DNA of 64,000 bases from positions 744,001 to 808,000 of the forward strand of contig NZ_JAFBDB010000001.1 of assembly GCF_016908015.1 (NCBI RefSeq), in the 5' to 3' direction. A program made the translations under genes and the position numbers. The notes beneath the pieces were generated by a model. The model searched no databases, was not told where the DNA came from, and saw nothing but the letters and a program-made list of their open reading frames with translations. This document shows positions 27,313 to 36,950 of the stretch, piece by piece. The stretch comes from Clostridium pascui (GTDB taxonomy: Bacteria; Bacillota; Clostridia; Clostridiales; Clostridiaceae). Every line of letters starts with the position of its first letter. Position 1 is the stretch's first letter.

Positions 27313-28086
27313 TTATTTTCCTCTAATATTATTAACCATTCCCCACATTTCATCTGCAGTTGTTACTGCACGAGAACCAAAGCTAAATGCTCTTTGTGTA
27401 ATTATCATATCAGACATTTCTTTTGCCATATCTACATTGGAGTTTTCTAAAAATCCCTGCATTATGCTGGAATTAACAACAGGTCGAGGCTCAACCCCTT
27501 CCTTAGGAATGTATAGATTTTCACCTACAGATAAAAGATCATTATCTCCTATCGTATTATAAATATCAATTTTCCCTATTTCAATGTAATTATTTCCTTG
27601 CTTTACGGTTATTACTCCATCTTCTTTTATGGAAAAGTTATCTTTTGTTAAAGGTATATTAATATTATTTGCATAAGGCTCTATAACTAATAAATTTCCA
27701 TTCTTATCCACAATTTTACCATCGGCATTTATATTAAAACTTCCACCTCGTGTTAACATGTCACCTTCAGGTCCTCTAACTCTAAAATATCCTGGCCCAT
27801 CTATGGCTAAATCTGTTGTGCTCTCTGTGTTTATAAGACTTCCTTGAGAATTATCTCTTATCCATTGTCCTGCCTTAACTCCGGTGCCAGTTATTAGATT
27901 TTTATTCTCTCCTTTATTTACAGGATATCCTCTTCTATCTAATGTTTCATACATCAAATCTTGAAATGAAACCTCTTCTCTTTTATATCCAGTAGTATTA
28001 GAATTAGCTATATTATTTGATATAGCATCTAGCTTTTCTTGCTGTGCTATCATAGAACTTCTACCATTCCATAAAACTCTAAGCAT
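27313..28086 (-). CDS. flgG: Flagellar basal-body rod protein, FlgG family (FlhP-like)
   Basis: 257 aa. The N-terminal rod signature is present (AISNNIANSNTTGYKREEVSFQDLMYE). The central FlgE/F/G domain contains IDGPGYFRV, and the C-terminus has GFLENSNVDMAKEMSDMIITQRAFSFGSRAV. It should form the distal rod or hook-proximal part of the basal body. It is the last gene of the flagellar block, 10 nt after a paralogue, resembling the flhO-flhP pair of Bacillus. Which of the two acts as FlgF and which as FlgG cannot be fixed from sequence. Confidence 0.9.
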   Translation of the reverse strand: MLRVLWNGRSSMIAQQEKLDAISNNIANSNTTGYKREEVSFQDLMYETLDRRGYPVNKGENKNLITGTGVKAGQWIRDNSQGSLINTESTTDLAIDGPGYFRVRGPEGDMLTRGGSFNINADGKIVDKNGNLLVIEPYANNINIPLTKDNFSIKEDGVITVKQGNNYIEIGKIDIYNTIGDNDLLSVGENLYIPKEGVEPRPVVNSSIMQGFLENSNVDMAKEMSDMIITQRAFSFGSRAVTTADEMWGMVNNIRGK

Positions 28087-28096
28087 GTCTTACCAC

Positions 28097-28837
28097 CTAA
28101 ACCCTTCCTATTTCATTTGCTGCTTTTCCTAAGGTTTCGTCTAGTGATTGAATTATCTTTTGATTTGTTTCAAAAGTTCTCATAACAGTCATCATTTCAA
28201 TCATTTCACGAGTAACATTTACATTAGATTTTTCTAAAGAATATTGCCTTATTTCCCCATTAGCTGCTATTTGTTGTCCTTCTCCACTGTAAATATTATC
28301 TCCAATTTTAGTTAAGGAATTATAATCCTGAAAATCTACAAGCATCATATTAAATTGGTCTAATCTATTGACATTTATATTGATAGGGCCCTCTTGTCCT
28401 GTGCCAGCATTTATTCCAATTACATTATCTCCATTATCATTTACCAAAAATCCTTGAGAATTTACATGAAAATGCCCATCCCTTGTATAATATCTTTCGG
28501 TATTTATTCCATTATTTCGTTCTACTACAAAGAAACCTCTTCCATTTATTGCAAAATCAGTTTCCTTATCCGTTTTGTCTAAAGTTCCTTGGGTAAAACT
28601 TGTAGCAACATCATCAATTTTACTTCCCAAATTAATAGTTCCAATGTTTACTTTTATATTTTTACCATTTATTATTTTGTCTCTATTGCTTAAAAGTACT
28701 TCGTTGAAGGATTTAGTAGCTAGATTCTCTACTTTAAAGCCTACAGTGTTTACATTTGCAAGATTATTTGTTACAACATCTTGCTTTGCTTCCTGTGTTA
28801 TCATTCCAGATACTGCTGTATATAATCCCCTTATCAT
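28097..28837 (-). CDS. flgF: Flagellar basal-body rod protein, FlgF/FlhO-like
   Basis: 246 aa. It starts MIRGLYTAVSGMITQE and has the rod signature VVTNNLANVNTVGFK, the central INGRGFFVVE, and a C-terminal LEKSNVNVTREMIEMMTVMRTFETNQK. The start ATG overlaps the TGA of the small upstream gene (ATGA) and has GGAAGTG before it. Like its neighbour, it should be exported without a cleaved signal through the flagellar type III system into the rod. Confidence 0.9.
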   Translation of the reverse strand: MIRGLYTAVSGMITQEAKQDVVTNNLANVNTVGFKVENLATKSFNEVLLSNRDKIINGKNIKVNIGTINLGSKIDDVATSFTQGTLDKTDKETDFAINGRGFFVVERNNGINTERYYTRDGHFHVNSQGFLVNDNGDNVIGINAGTGQEGPININVNRLDQFNMMLVDFQDYNSLTKIGDNIYSGEGQQIAANGEIRQYSLEKSNVNVTREMIEMMTVMRTFETNQKIIQSLDETLGKAANEIGRV

Positions 28838-29061
28838 TTTTTCACTTCCTTATTTGATATAACTTTTGCTTCTTCTGGATATTCCATTCCCATATTTCGT
28901 GCTCTTTTTTCTACTTGATAATCACTTATTTGATAATGAATCTTAGTGCCAAGCATTGCTACAGTCCCTATAAATACTCCTATTCCTATTCCAAGTAATA
29001 TTTTTTTATCGCTTAAAAATAGTATAAGTTTTTTTATTTTAAGTATAGTTCTTTTATTAAT
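28834..29061 (-). CDS. Small membrane protein with a probable AUU start, in the flagellar block
   Basis: 75 aa if read from the ATT at 29061-29059. The sequence has a membrane segment (about 21-38, ILLGIGIGVFIGTVAMLG) and a charged tail with EKRARNMGMEYPEEAKVI. An in-frame TGA lies shortly upstream and there is no ATG, GTG or TTG before the membrane segment. AGGGGTGA lies six bases before the ATT, inside the end of the preceding gene. The stop overlaps the ATG of flgF (ATGA), a sign of translational coupling. Protein-like composition and both overlaps support a real gene; the function is unknown. A frameshift product of the upstream gene is the alternative. Confidence 0.62.
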   Translation of the reverse strand: MNKRTILKIKKLILFLSDKKILLGIGIGVFIGTVAMLGTKIHYQISDYQVEKRARNMGMEYPEEAKVISNKEVKK

Positions 29062-29546
29062 AGCATTTCACCCCTGCCTATATGTAGTACTTCTGCAATT
29101 TCCTCCTCATTCATACCTTTATCAATAAGCTTCTTTATTTCCTCTAACTTAACACTATTTCTGTTATCATCTTTATTATCGGTCACTGCCTCGTAATTTT
29201 TAGCTTTAATTCCCTCATTATGTATTTCTAAATTTTTATTTACTTCTTTTTCTATATTTATAAAACTTTCTTCATCAATTATATTATATTGATCCTTTAC
29301 AATTTCTTCCTTCTTTATATCATATTCTAATTTACTTAACTTTTCTTTTAATTCTTCCATTTCCGTTTGTATATCTAATATGGTTTCTCCCATCTCTCGT
29401 CTAAGTTTTCCTATTTCTACTTCATAGTTTTGTAAACTTTCTTCCTTATTTATTAAGATACTCTTAAATGAATTTTTATCCTTTTTTAAAGATATAGTAT
29501 TTAAGACTATAAGTGTTAAAGAAATTATTATTAAAAAATATGGCAT
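29034..29546 (-). CDS. SwrB/YlxL-like membrane-anchored coiled-coil protein
   Basis: 170 aa. It has an N-terminal membrane segment (about 2-19), a long coiled coil (about 30-85), a polar linker, and a C-terminal HTH-like motif (IKKLIDKGMNEEEIAEVLHIG). Length, domain order and position right after sigD match swrB (ylxL) of B. subtilis, 167 aa, which helps activate the flagellar export apparatus. Direct sequence similarity cannot be judged here, so the assignment rests on layout. Its end overlaps the AUU-start gene by 28 nt. Confidence 0.75.
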   Translation of the reverse strand: MPYFLIIISLTLIVLNTISLKKDKNSFKSILINKEESLQNYEVEIGKLRREMGETILDIQTEMEELKEKLSKLEYDIKKEEIVKDQYNIIDEESFINIEKEVNKNLEIHNEGIKAKNYEAVTDNKDDNRNSVKLEEIKKLIDKGMNEEEIAEVLHIGRGEMLLIKELYLK

Positions 29547-29574
29547 TAATAATACTCCTTTTTGAATTAATTTA

Positions 29575-30309
29575 TTAACTCTCTATATTATATTTTAATC
29601 TTTTAAGCTCATCTCTTAGATGCAATATTGCTCTACTGTGAAGCTGACACACTCTTGATTCAGATACCCCAAGGACACTGCCTATTTCCTTTAATGTGAA
29701 TTTCTCATAGTAGTATAATGAAAGAACTGTTTTATCCTTTTCTTTTAAATTATCTAAAGCCTTTGCCAAATACTCTAAAAGTTCTTTTTCTTCCAAAGTT
29801 TTTTCAGGGCTTGGACTTTTTTCGTCTACTACTGTACCTATTAATGGCATATCATCATCTTCTGAAAATATTAAATTTTCTAAGGAGATCACTGATATAT
29901 AATTAATATAATTTTCTACTTCAGAAACATCTTGTATTGAGATCCCAAGTTCACTTGCTATTTCAAAGATCTTTGGTTCTCTTCCCTCTCTCTTTTGTAA
30001 ACTTTCTACTGCAGCATTATATCTATTTAATTTATCCATTGCTCCCTTTGATATAGGGCTTATTTTTCGCAATTCATCTATCATCGAACCTTTTATCCTT
30101 ATAGAAGCATAAGTTGAAAATTTCATACCTTTAGAGGAATCGAATTTATTAATTGCATCCATAAGCCCAATTAATCCATAACTCACCAAATCTTCATACT
30201 CAATATATTTTGTTTTCCCTATAATAACCCTTGATGCAATATATTTTACTAGTGGAATGTATTTTTGTATTATTTGTTCTTTAAAATTTCCTTCTATCGC
30301 TATTGCCAT
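29575..30309 (-). CDS. sigD: Flagellar RNA polymerase sigma factor sigma28
   Basis: 244 aa, full length for FliA/SigD (about 240-255). Region 2 (YEDLVSYGLIGLMDAINKFD, FSTYASIRIKGSMIDELRK), region 3 and a region 4 HTH (TLKEIGSVLGVSESRVCQLHSRA) are all clear. It should direct late flagellar and chemotaxis transcription. Two good sites, TAAA-N15-GCCGATAA-like, are in this window: before the flagellin gene (51468-51494) and before the chemoreceptor gene (60113-60139). No anti-sigma factor flgM is here. Confidence 0.96.
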   Translation of the reverse strand: MAIAIEGNFKEQIIQKYIPLVKYIASRVIIGKTKYIEYEDLVSYGLIGLMDAINKFDSSKGMKFSTYASIRIKGSMIDELRKISPISKGAMDKLNRYNAAVESLQKREGREPKIFEIASELGISIQDVSEVENYINYISVISLENLIFSEDDDMPLIGTVVDEKSPSPEKTLEEKELLEYLAKALDNLKEKDKTVLSLYYYEKFTLKEIGSVLGVSESRVCQLHSRAILHLRDELKRLKYNIES

Positions 30310-30313
30310 AATT

Positions 30314-30979
30314 TTAATCCCCTTCTATTCCAAGTTTTCTCTGTTCCCTCATTATTTGAAATAATATTCTCATTATTTTATCCACAGTCTTATTATCTAT
30401 GTCTATAAAACATATCCCATATATGCCTTTATTATTTTCATCTTTTTCTACCCTTACAACTTTCCCTTTTAAACTCAAGTTCTCCTCTTTAACAGGAATA
30501 TTCATCATAATTATGTCCCCTAGATATAAATTTCTTGTGGCACTAAGCCTTATTCCTCCTGCACTTAAGTCCAGTGCGTATCCACTATCAAACGTTATTT
30601 CATCCCCATTTATATCTAGTAGTCCATTTTTATTACCTATGACAGCAAATAATATGTTACTTAAAAAATATACTCTTACGAAATTTCTTCTTTGTATTTT
30701 AGTAAACTTTTCTGGTTTCTTTAAGGTTATCATCATTATTCTGTCTATTTTTCTTCCCAAAACAGGAGTAAAAAACTTATATACAGCTTTACCTTCATAA
30801 TATATTCCCTCTATAATCTCACCTTTTCTTAAAGGTAAATAACTTCCATTTTTAACAGGAACGCTTATTGCAATATATTCATCAGTTAAATCTTGTATAT
30901 TACTCTTATAAATTCCGTCTTCCATCAAAATTTCAATCTTCTCATTTACTTTGAAATTTATCCTCTCATTCATGCTCAT
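30314..30979 (-). CDS. PilZ-domain flagellar brake protein (YcgR/MotI-like)
   Basis: 221 aa. An N-terminal YcgR-like beta domain (about 5-95) precedes a PilZ domain (about 105-215). The c-di-GMP binding residues are present: RRNFVR (RxxxR) and DLSAGG (D/NxSxxG). In other bacteria such proteins slow or stop the motor when c-di-GMP rises. It lies between flhG and sigD, 4 nt before sigD, so its level is tied to the motility genes. The ATG at 30979 follows TAGGAG; an ATG two codons later is possible. Confidence 0.92.
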   Translation of the reverse strand: MSMNERINFKVNEKIEILMEDGIYKSNIQDLTDEYIAISVPVKNGSYLPLRKGEIIEGIYYEGKAVYKFFTPVLGRKIDRIMMITLKKPEKFTKIQRRNFVRVYFLSNILFAVIGNKNGLLDINGDEITFDSGYALDLSAGGIRLSATRNLYLGDIIMMNIPVKEENLSLKGKVVRVEKDENNKGIYGICFIDIDNKTVDKIMRILFQIMREQRKLGIEGD

Positions 30980-31003
30980 AACACTCCTACCCTAGTTTAT
31001 ATT

Positions 31004-31876
31004 TTATGAAAATATAGCAAAAATCTTTTTAAATAAACCTTTTACAGAAGCACTGTCCTTAGAAACACTAGTTCCTAGAAGCTTTTCTGCTATTTTTTCT
31101 ATAGCTCTTGCTGATTCTGAATAAGGTGCACTTATTACCACTGGATCTTGTTTTCTTACCGCTTCTGTAAGCTTTCTATCTTCGGGAATATCCCCCAAAT
31201 AACTTAATTCCATATTTAAAAACCTACTTACAGTACTCTTAAACCTCTCATAGGTACTTATAGACTCCTTTAAGTTAAAGGACTTGTTTATAACCACATA
31301 TGCTGTATCCTTTAGCTTAAAATGTCTTACAGCTTTTAAAAGACTATATGCATCTGTAAGTGATGTGGGTTCTGGAGTAGTTATAAGTATAAGTTCCTCT
31401 GAACATGCCACAAAAGCTAATACATCTCTATTTACTCCTGCGCCTGTATCCATAAGCAAGAAATCCACATCTTCTATTTCCCTCAATTTGGTTATAAATT
31501 CTTCCCTCTGGAAATCTGAAATTTCATCTATCTTTGAAAATCCATTTCCTCCAGGCAAAAGCTTTATTCCAAATGGCCCTTCTACTAATACTTCACTTAT
31601 CTTCATGTCTTTAAATATAACATCATATATATCATATTTAGGTATGTGTCCCATTAGCACATCATCATTTCCCATACCTACATCTGCATCAAATATCATT
31701 ACCTTAAATCCTTGCTTTTGAAGGGATATTCCTAAATTAACTACCAAATTACTTTTACCAACTCCACCTTTACCAGATGTGATAGTAATTATACGTGGAC
31801 CCTTTTTAACTTTTTCAGCTTTATTTTCCTGCCTTTGTTCTATAAGCTTCCTTAAATTTGCTGCTTGATCTAGCAT
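31004..31876 (-). CDS. flhG: FlhG (YlxH), MinD-like ATPase controlling flagellum number
   Basis: 290 aa. The deviant Walker A is TSGKGGVGKSNLVVNLG (about 32-48), with DADVGMGNDD and a LLMDTGAG Walker B. A short N-terminal extension (DQAANLRKLIEQRQ) resembles the DQAxxLR motif that stimulates FlhF GTPase. The C-terminus has hydrophobic and basic residues that could form a membrane-targeting helix. Its start overlaps flhF by 7 nt. With FlhF it sets flagellum position and number. Confidence 0.95.
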   Translation of the reverse strand: MLDQAANLRKLIEQRQENKAEKVKKGPRIITITSGKGGVGKSNLVVNLGISLQKQGFKVMIFDADVGMGNDDVLMGHIPKYDIYDVIFKDMKISEVLVEGPFGIKLLPGGNGFSKIDEISDFQREEFITKLREIEDVDFLLMDTGAGVNRDVLAFVACSEELILITTPEPTSLTDAYSLLKAVRHFKLKDTAYVVINKSFNLKESISTYERFKSTVSRFLNMELSYLGDIPEDRKLTEAVRKQDPVVISAPYSESARAIEKIAEKLLGTSVSKDSASVKGLFKKIFAIFS

Positions 31877-32988
31877 ACATTATCTTCTCCTAGAACTAAA
31901 TTCACTATTTCATCTTTAGAAGGAATTTTAATATCATCTGGAACATTTTGTCCGGTAGTTATAAAACTTAGTGGTTTTTTAGCAGTATTTAGTATATTTA
32001 AAATTGGCCCATAAGTTGTAGTTTCATCTAACTTTGTTACTATAATATAATTGTATTCTAATACTTTATATCCTTCTAATATTGTATGTATATCCTTATT
32101 TTTTGTTATTCCGCTTATAACCAAATGAATATCTTTTGTATTTATTTTATCTATAAAGGCTCTTAATTCTGAAATCTGCATTACATTTTTAGAGCTTCTA
32201 CCCGTAGTGTCAACTAAAATAGTATCGCAATCTTTCATACTTTCTATTGCACTTTCCATATCCTTTATGGAAAACACTACCTTAAAAGGTATATTCATTA
32301 TATCTGCATAGGTTTTAAGCTGTTCTACCGCTCCAATTCTATATGTATCTATAGTTATTAATCCCACTTTTTTTTTCTCTAAAAGTGCAAGTCTTCCTGC
32401 AAGCTTTGCTATAGTAGTGGTTTTTCCAACTCCTGTAGGCCCTACTAAAACTACTATATCATTTAATGTTTTTTCTTTTAATTCAATACTTTTATGTAGT
32501 ATCTCTTTAACAGCTTGTATATTTTCCTCATCTTCTTTAGGAAGATTTGTAAATATTTCCTCAATTATTTTTATTTCTATGTCATTTTCCTGAAGTTTTT
32601 GCTTTAACTTGTTGTTCGAAGATTCCTTATCACCTGTTACCTTCATCATATTTTTCATCATACTCTTCATTTCATGGAATTCTTCCAAAAGTTCTCTTTG
32701 AGTTCTATTAGCTTCTAATTCTGCAGTTTTATTATTCATACCTAATGAAGCTTTATCCTTAATTAATGTTTTTAAAACTTCAAAACTACCCTCTTCTTTT
32801 TTAGCCACTTCTTTAGCACTGTTGTCTACTGCTGCTGTAACCTCCAGTACCTTTCCTTGAAAAAAACCGAAAAATCCAGGCTTCTTTACTTTTCTTTGAC
32901 TTATTATTACCGCATCTTGGCCCAGCTCATGTTTTATTCTAGCCATTGCTTCATTCATACTATTTACAATATATTTTCTTATCATCAT
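31870..32988 (-). CDS. flhF: FlhF, SRP-type GTPase for flagellar placement
   Basis: 372 aa from the ATG at 32988, just after the flhA stop; the upstream reading lies inside flhA and is rejected. The N-terminus MMIRKYIVNSMNEAM...LGQDAVIISQRKVKKPGFFGFF is typical of FlhF. A variable basic middle follows, then an NG domain with the P-loop GPTGVGKTTTIAKLA (about 190), DTYRIGAVEQL, DTTGRS and TKLDET. It recruits early flagellar parts to the membrane and is paired with FlhG. Confidence 0.95.
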   Translation of the reverse strand: MMIRKYIVNSMNEAMARIKHELGQDAVIISQRKVKKPGFFGFFQGKVLEVTAAVDNSAKEVAKKEEGSFEVLKTLIKDKASLGMNNKTAELEANRTQRELLEEFHEMKSMMKNMMKVTGDKESSNNKLKQKLQENDIEIKIIEEIFTNLPKEDEENIQAVKEILHKSIELKEKTLNDIVVLVGPTGVGKTTTIAKLAGRLALLEKKKVGLITIDTYRIGAVEQLKTYADIMNIPFKVVFSIKDMESAIESMKDCDTILVDTTGRSSKNVMQISELRAFIDKINTKDIHLVISGITKNKDIHTILEGYKVLEYNYIIVTKLDETTTYGPILNILNTAKKPLSFITTGQNVPDDIKIPSKDEIVNLVLGEDNVC

Positions 32989-32989
32989 T

Positions 32990-35068
32990 TTATACAGCCA
33001 CAACTCCCTCAGTTTTAATTTCTACATCGTTTGGTATTTCATTTATGGAAAGTACACATAAGTTTGGAAATACCATTTCTGTAAGTCTTCTAAAGGCCGG
33101 TCTTATTTTAGGAGATACCAGTATTACAGGTTGACCTTCATAAAAGAATGTACCCTCTATGGTATTTCTTAAAGAGCTCAAAATTCTTCCTGTAGTTTCT
33201 GGATCGACTGCCGGAAAGGAACCTTGCATAGATTTTTGTATATTATTTGCTACTATTTCCTCTATTTGTGGCGCTAAAGTTATAACTGTTATGGAATTAT
33301 TTTCATCTATTAAAGAATTACATATACTTCTTGCAAGTGAAAACCTTGCATATTCTGTTAATACTTCTATATCTTTTGTAGTTCTTGAGTTATCCGCTAA
33401 AGATTCAAGTATAGTTACCATATCCCTTATAGATACTCTCTCCTTTAATAGATTTTGTAAAATCTTTTGTATTTCCCCTATTGTCATAAGATCTGGTATA
33501 AGTTCTTCTACTACTGTACTATATTTCTCCTTCACTGAATCAATTATGACCTTAACTTCCTGTCTACCTAAAAGCTCATATGAATGAGATTTTATAACTT
33601 CAGTTAAATGTGTTACCATAACCGTTGTAGGGTCTACCACTGTAAGCCCTTTTATTTCTGCATCTTCTTTCTTATCATTATTAATCCATATAGCAGGAAG
33701 CCCAAATGCTGGCTCTATAGCCTTTATTCCCGGCATTTCTACCTCTCCCGAAGGATCCATACATAAAAGCATGCCCGGCATAAGTTCTCCTTTTGCAATT
33801 ACAGTTCCTCTTATCTTTATCACATATTCATTAGTTTTAAGCTGAAGGTTGTCTCTTATTCTTATAGGCTGTATTACAACTCCCATTTCAATAGCACATT
33901 GTCTTCTAACTGAAGTAATTCTTTGAAGTAGATCTCCACCTGATGCCTCATCTGCTAGTGGTATAATTCCATATCCTATTTCTACTTCCATAGGTTCAAC
34001 GCTAATAAGATTCATAACATTTTCAGGTTCCTTAGCTTGTATTTCAGTAATTTCTTGATTCTCCAATTCTATTTGCTCTATAACTTTAGCTTGTTCATCC
34101 TTATAAAGCATGTATGCCGATACTCCACAAGCTATAGAAAGTATTAAAAATGGCGGCTTTGGAAGTCCTGGTATTAAAAACATAAAAAATAGTACTGCAG
34201 ATGCCATAGCAATTACCTTAGGAAATGCAGTAAGCTGATTACCTACAACAGAACCAAAATTTTCTTCATTTCCTGAACGAGTAACTAATATACCAGAAGC
34301 TGTGGATATCAAAAGCGCTGGTATCTGACTCACAAGTCCATCTCCTATAGTAAGTCTTGTAAAAGTTGCTGCTGCCTTTGCAGCATCCATATTCATCATT
34401 ACAACTCCTATTATTATTCCACCTAAGATATTTATACCTGTAACTATAAGACCTGCTACTGCATCTCCCTTTACGAATTTAGATGCTCCATCCATAGATC
34501 CATAAAAATCTGCTTCCTGCTGAAGCTTTTTTCTTCTATCTCTTGCTCCAGTTTCATCTATAAGTCCCGAATTAAGATCTGCATCTATACTCATTTGCTT
34601 ACCTGGCATAGCATCCAATGTAAATCTTGCTGATACCTCTGAAACTCTTGAAGCACCACTTGTTATTACAACAAACTGAACTATTACTATGATTAAAAAT
34701 ATTATTATTCCAACTACATAATTTCCTCTTACAACGAAACTTCCAAAGGCCTCTATTACGCTTCCTGCACTTCCTTCAGATAATATAAGTCTTGTAGAAG
34801 ATATATTAAGTCCTAATCTAAATAATGTTGTAACCAAAAGCATGGTTGGAAATGATGAAAATTGTAGTACATCTGTGGTAAACATAGTCAACAGCATTAT
34901 TACCACTGAAATTGTAATGTTTAATGCTAAAAGCACATCTAAAAACCATGATGGAAGAGGAATTATTATCATCATTACTATGGCTATAACTCCAAAAGCT
35001 ATTACAATGTCTATATTATTTTTTATGTTAAACCTTTTGCCTGTGTTTTCCACATTAATTCTCCTCAC
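32990..35068 (-). CDS. flhA: Flagellar export gate protein FlhA
   Basis: 692 aa, usual length. Eight N-terminal membrane segments (about 20-310) contain the FHIPEP signature region (FSSFPTMLLVTTLFRLGLN) and ARFTLDAMPGKQMSIDADLN. The cytosolic domain (about 350-692) docks chaperone-substrate complexes. It is the proton-driven core of the flagellar type III export gate. It follows fliR-flhB by 31 nt with a GAGGAG site. Confidence 0.97.
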   Translation of the reverse strand: MRRINVENTGKRFNIKNNIDIVIAFGVIAIVMMIIIPLPSWFLDVLLALNITISVVIMLLTMFTTDVLQFSSFPTMLLVTTLFRLGLNISSTRLILSEGSAGSVIEAFGSFVVRGNYVVGIIIFLIIVIVQFVVITSGASRVSEVSARFTLDAMPGKQMSIDADLNSGLIDETGARDRRKKLQQEADFYGSMDGASKFVKGDAVAGLIVTGINILGGIIIGVVMMNMDAAKAAATFTRLTIGDGLVSQIPALLISTASGILVTRSGNEENFGSVVGNQLTAFPKVIAMASAVLFFMFLIPGLPKPPFLILSIACGVSAYMLYKDEQAKVIEQIELENQEITEIQAKEPENVMNLISVEPMEVEIGYGIIPLADEASGGDLLQRITSVRRQCAIEMGVVIQPIRIRDNLQLKTNEYVIKIRGTVIAKGELMPGMLLCMDPSGEVEMPGIKAIEPAFGLPAIWINNDKKEDAEIKGLTVVDPTTVMVTHLTEVIKSHSYELLGRQEVKVIIDSVKEKYSTVVEELIPDLMTIGEIQKILQNLLKERVSIRDMVTILESLADNSRTTKDIEVLTEYARFSLARSICNSLIDENNSITVITLAPQIEEIVANNIQKSMQGSFPAVDPETTGRILSSLRNTIEGTFFYEGQPVILVSPKIRPAFRRLTEMVFPNLCVLSINEIPNDVEIKTEGVVAV

Positions 35069-35099
35069 TTTTTAGTTAACAATTAATCACTATCATTAA

Positions 35100-36932
35100 C
35101 TATTTACTCTTCATTATTACTGCCAGTATTTCAGCTACTGCTTGATACATCTCTACAGGTATTTCCTCATCTATTTCAACCTTTTGATAAATCATTCTAG
35201 CTAATGGTTTATTCTCTATAATTGGCACCTCATATTCCCTTGCCTTTTCTTTTATTTTTAATGCTATATAATCTGCTCCTTTTCCTATTACCTTTGGAGC
35301 TTCATCTTTTCCTTGTTTATATCTTAATGCTATAGCTAAATGAGTTGGATTTGTAACAACCACAGATGCATCAGGAATACTTTGCATCATTCTACTCATT
35401 GCCATTTCTCTTTGCTTTTGTTTTATCTTGCCTTTTACCTGAGGGTCTCCTTCTTGCTGCTTAAACTCTTCCTTAATTTCTTGTTTCGTCATTCTCATAT
35501 CTTTCTTAAATTGTCTTCTTTGAAATATGTAATCCGCTAGTGCTAATGCTACTAGTACTAAAGTAACTTTAAAAAATATACTTTGAATCAATTCCTTTAT
35601 AGCTTCTATAAGAACTGAAAATCTCAAATTATACAAATTTAAAATTTTCGTGTAGTTTCCCACTATAAATTTATATCCTATATATCCAACTACTGTTATT
35701 AAAAGTACATCTTTTACTAGTTCTACTAAAGTTCTTACGGAAAACATTCTTTTAATTCCGCTTATGGGATTTAATTTTTTTAAATCAGGTTTTATAGGCT
35801 CTTTTGTAAACATAATTCCAGTTTGCATAAGATTTGCAGCTATTCCCATAATCATAATAGGTATCATTACAGGTAATACAATCATTGCAACTCTCGTTAA
35901 TGTAACAAATGTTATATAAAATAAATTATTATAAGATAATTCCATTTCTAAGAAATTAGTAAAAAAATGAATTATAGTGTCTTTAAGTCCTTCTACTATG
36001 TAATTTCCTAGTGCTGTTATAATTAATGTACAAGCTAAAAGTGTAAGTGCTAAACTTGCTTCCTTACTTTTAGCTACCTGTCCCTTCTTTTTTGCTTCAT
36101 TTAATTTATGAGGCGTAGCTTCCTCGGTTTTATCATCTGAAGCAAATATAAATAATATTGGAATCATTGGTAATGTATTAAATATTCCTTTAAAAACCTC
36201 TGTCATTACACCAAATGCATCTCCAATTAATCTTAAAAATATAGGCATTGCAAATAAAAAACTTGCCAGTCCTATAAGTATTTTAATTGGAAGTCCTAGT
36301 ATCATAACGTTTAGTTGAGGAACAGTTCTAGACATAAGTCCTAAAACTAAATCTGTTATTATTACAATTAATATAATTGGTATTGCCATTTTAAATCCAA
36401 TTATAAAGAAACTTATAAATGCCTCTATTATAATTCCCGCAGATCCCTGGAATAATATAAATTTCCCAATAGTTATCCATTTAAAGCTTTCAATAAGCTG
36501 AAATAACAAAATATGATGTCCATCTACTATGAAAAATATTACAAGACTTATCCAATATAAAAGTCTTTCCATTAAAGTAGCGTTGCTATTTGAATTAGGA
36601 TCAAACATACTTGCCATAGATAATCCTGATTGAATATCCATCATACTTCCGGCAAATTTAGCTGCCATAAAACAAAGTTCCACTGCAAACCCAAGTACTA
36701 TTCCTGTGATAATTTCACTTATACCATTTCCCATAAAAATCATCATATTGGAAACAGAATTTATTTTCGAAAAGTCTACACCTGGTAAAATAATGTACGA
36801 TAATATAATAGCTACACCTATTTTGGCCATTGGCGGTGTTCCTTTTGGGAAAAGTCCTGTTGCTACAGTAAAAAAACTAATAAGTCTTAAAAAGACCAAG
36901 ATAAGTGCTGTGAAATATGCTATGTCTATCAA
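35100..36932 (-). CDS. FliR-FlhB fusion, flagellar export gate
   Basis: 610 aa in one uninterrupted frame. Residues 1 to about 260 match FliR (about six membrane segments, FAVELCFMAAKFAGSMMDIQ). From about 266 the sequence is FlhB (DDKTEEATPHKLNEAKKKGQ), with four membrane segments and the cytosolic autocleavage motif NPTH at 528-531 in VVTNPTHLAIAL. Such fusions are known from several Clostridium species, and a FliR-FlhB fusion was shown to work in Salmonella. Cleavage at NPTH should still switch export from rod/hook to filament substrates. Confidence 0.96.
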   Translation of the reverse strand: MIDIAYFTALILVFLRLISFFTVATGLFPKGTPPMAKIGVAIILSYIILPGVDFSKINSVSNMMIFMGNGISEIITGIVLGFAVELCFMAAKFAGSMMDIQSGLSMASMFDPNSNSNATLMERLLYWISLVIFFIVDGHHILLFQLIESFKWITIGKFILFQGSAGIIIEAFISFFIIGFKMAIPIILIVIITDLVLGLMSRTVPQLNVMILGLPIKILIGLASFLFAMPIFLRLIGDAFGVMTEVFKGIFNTLPMIPILFIFASDDKTEEATPHKLNEAKKKGQVAKSKEASLALTLLACTLIITALGNYIVEGLKDTIIHFFTNFLEMELSYNNLFYITFVTLTRVAMIVLPVMIPIMIMGIAANLMQTGIMFTKEPIKPDLKKLNPISGIKRMFSVRTLVELVKDVLLITVVGYIGYKFIVGNYTKILNLYNLRFSVLIEAIKELIQSIFFKVTLVLVALALADYIFQRRQFKKDMRMTKQEIKEEFKQQEGDPQVKGKIKQKQREMAMSRMMQSIPDASVVVTNPTHLAIALRYKQGKDEAPKVIGKGADYIALKIKEKAREYEVPIIENKPLARMIYQKVEIDEEIPVEMYQAVAEILAVIMKSK

Positions 36933-36950
36933 CTAAAACACCCCAACGAT

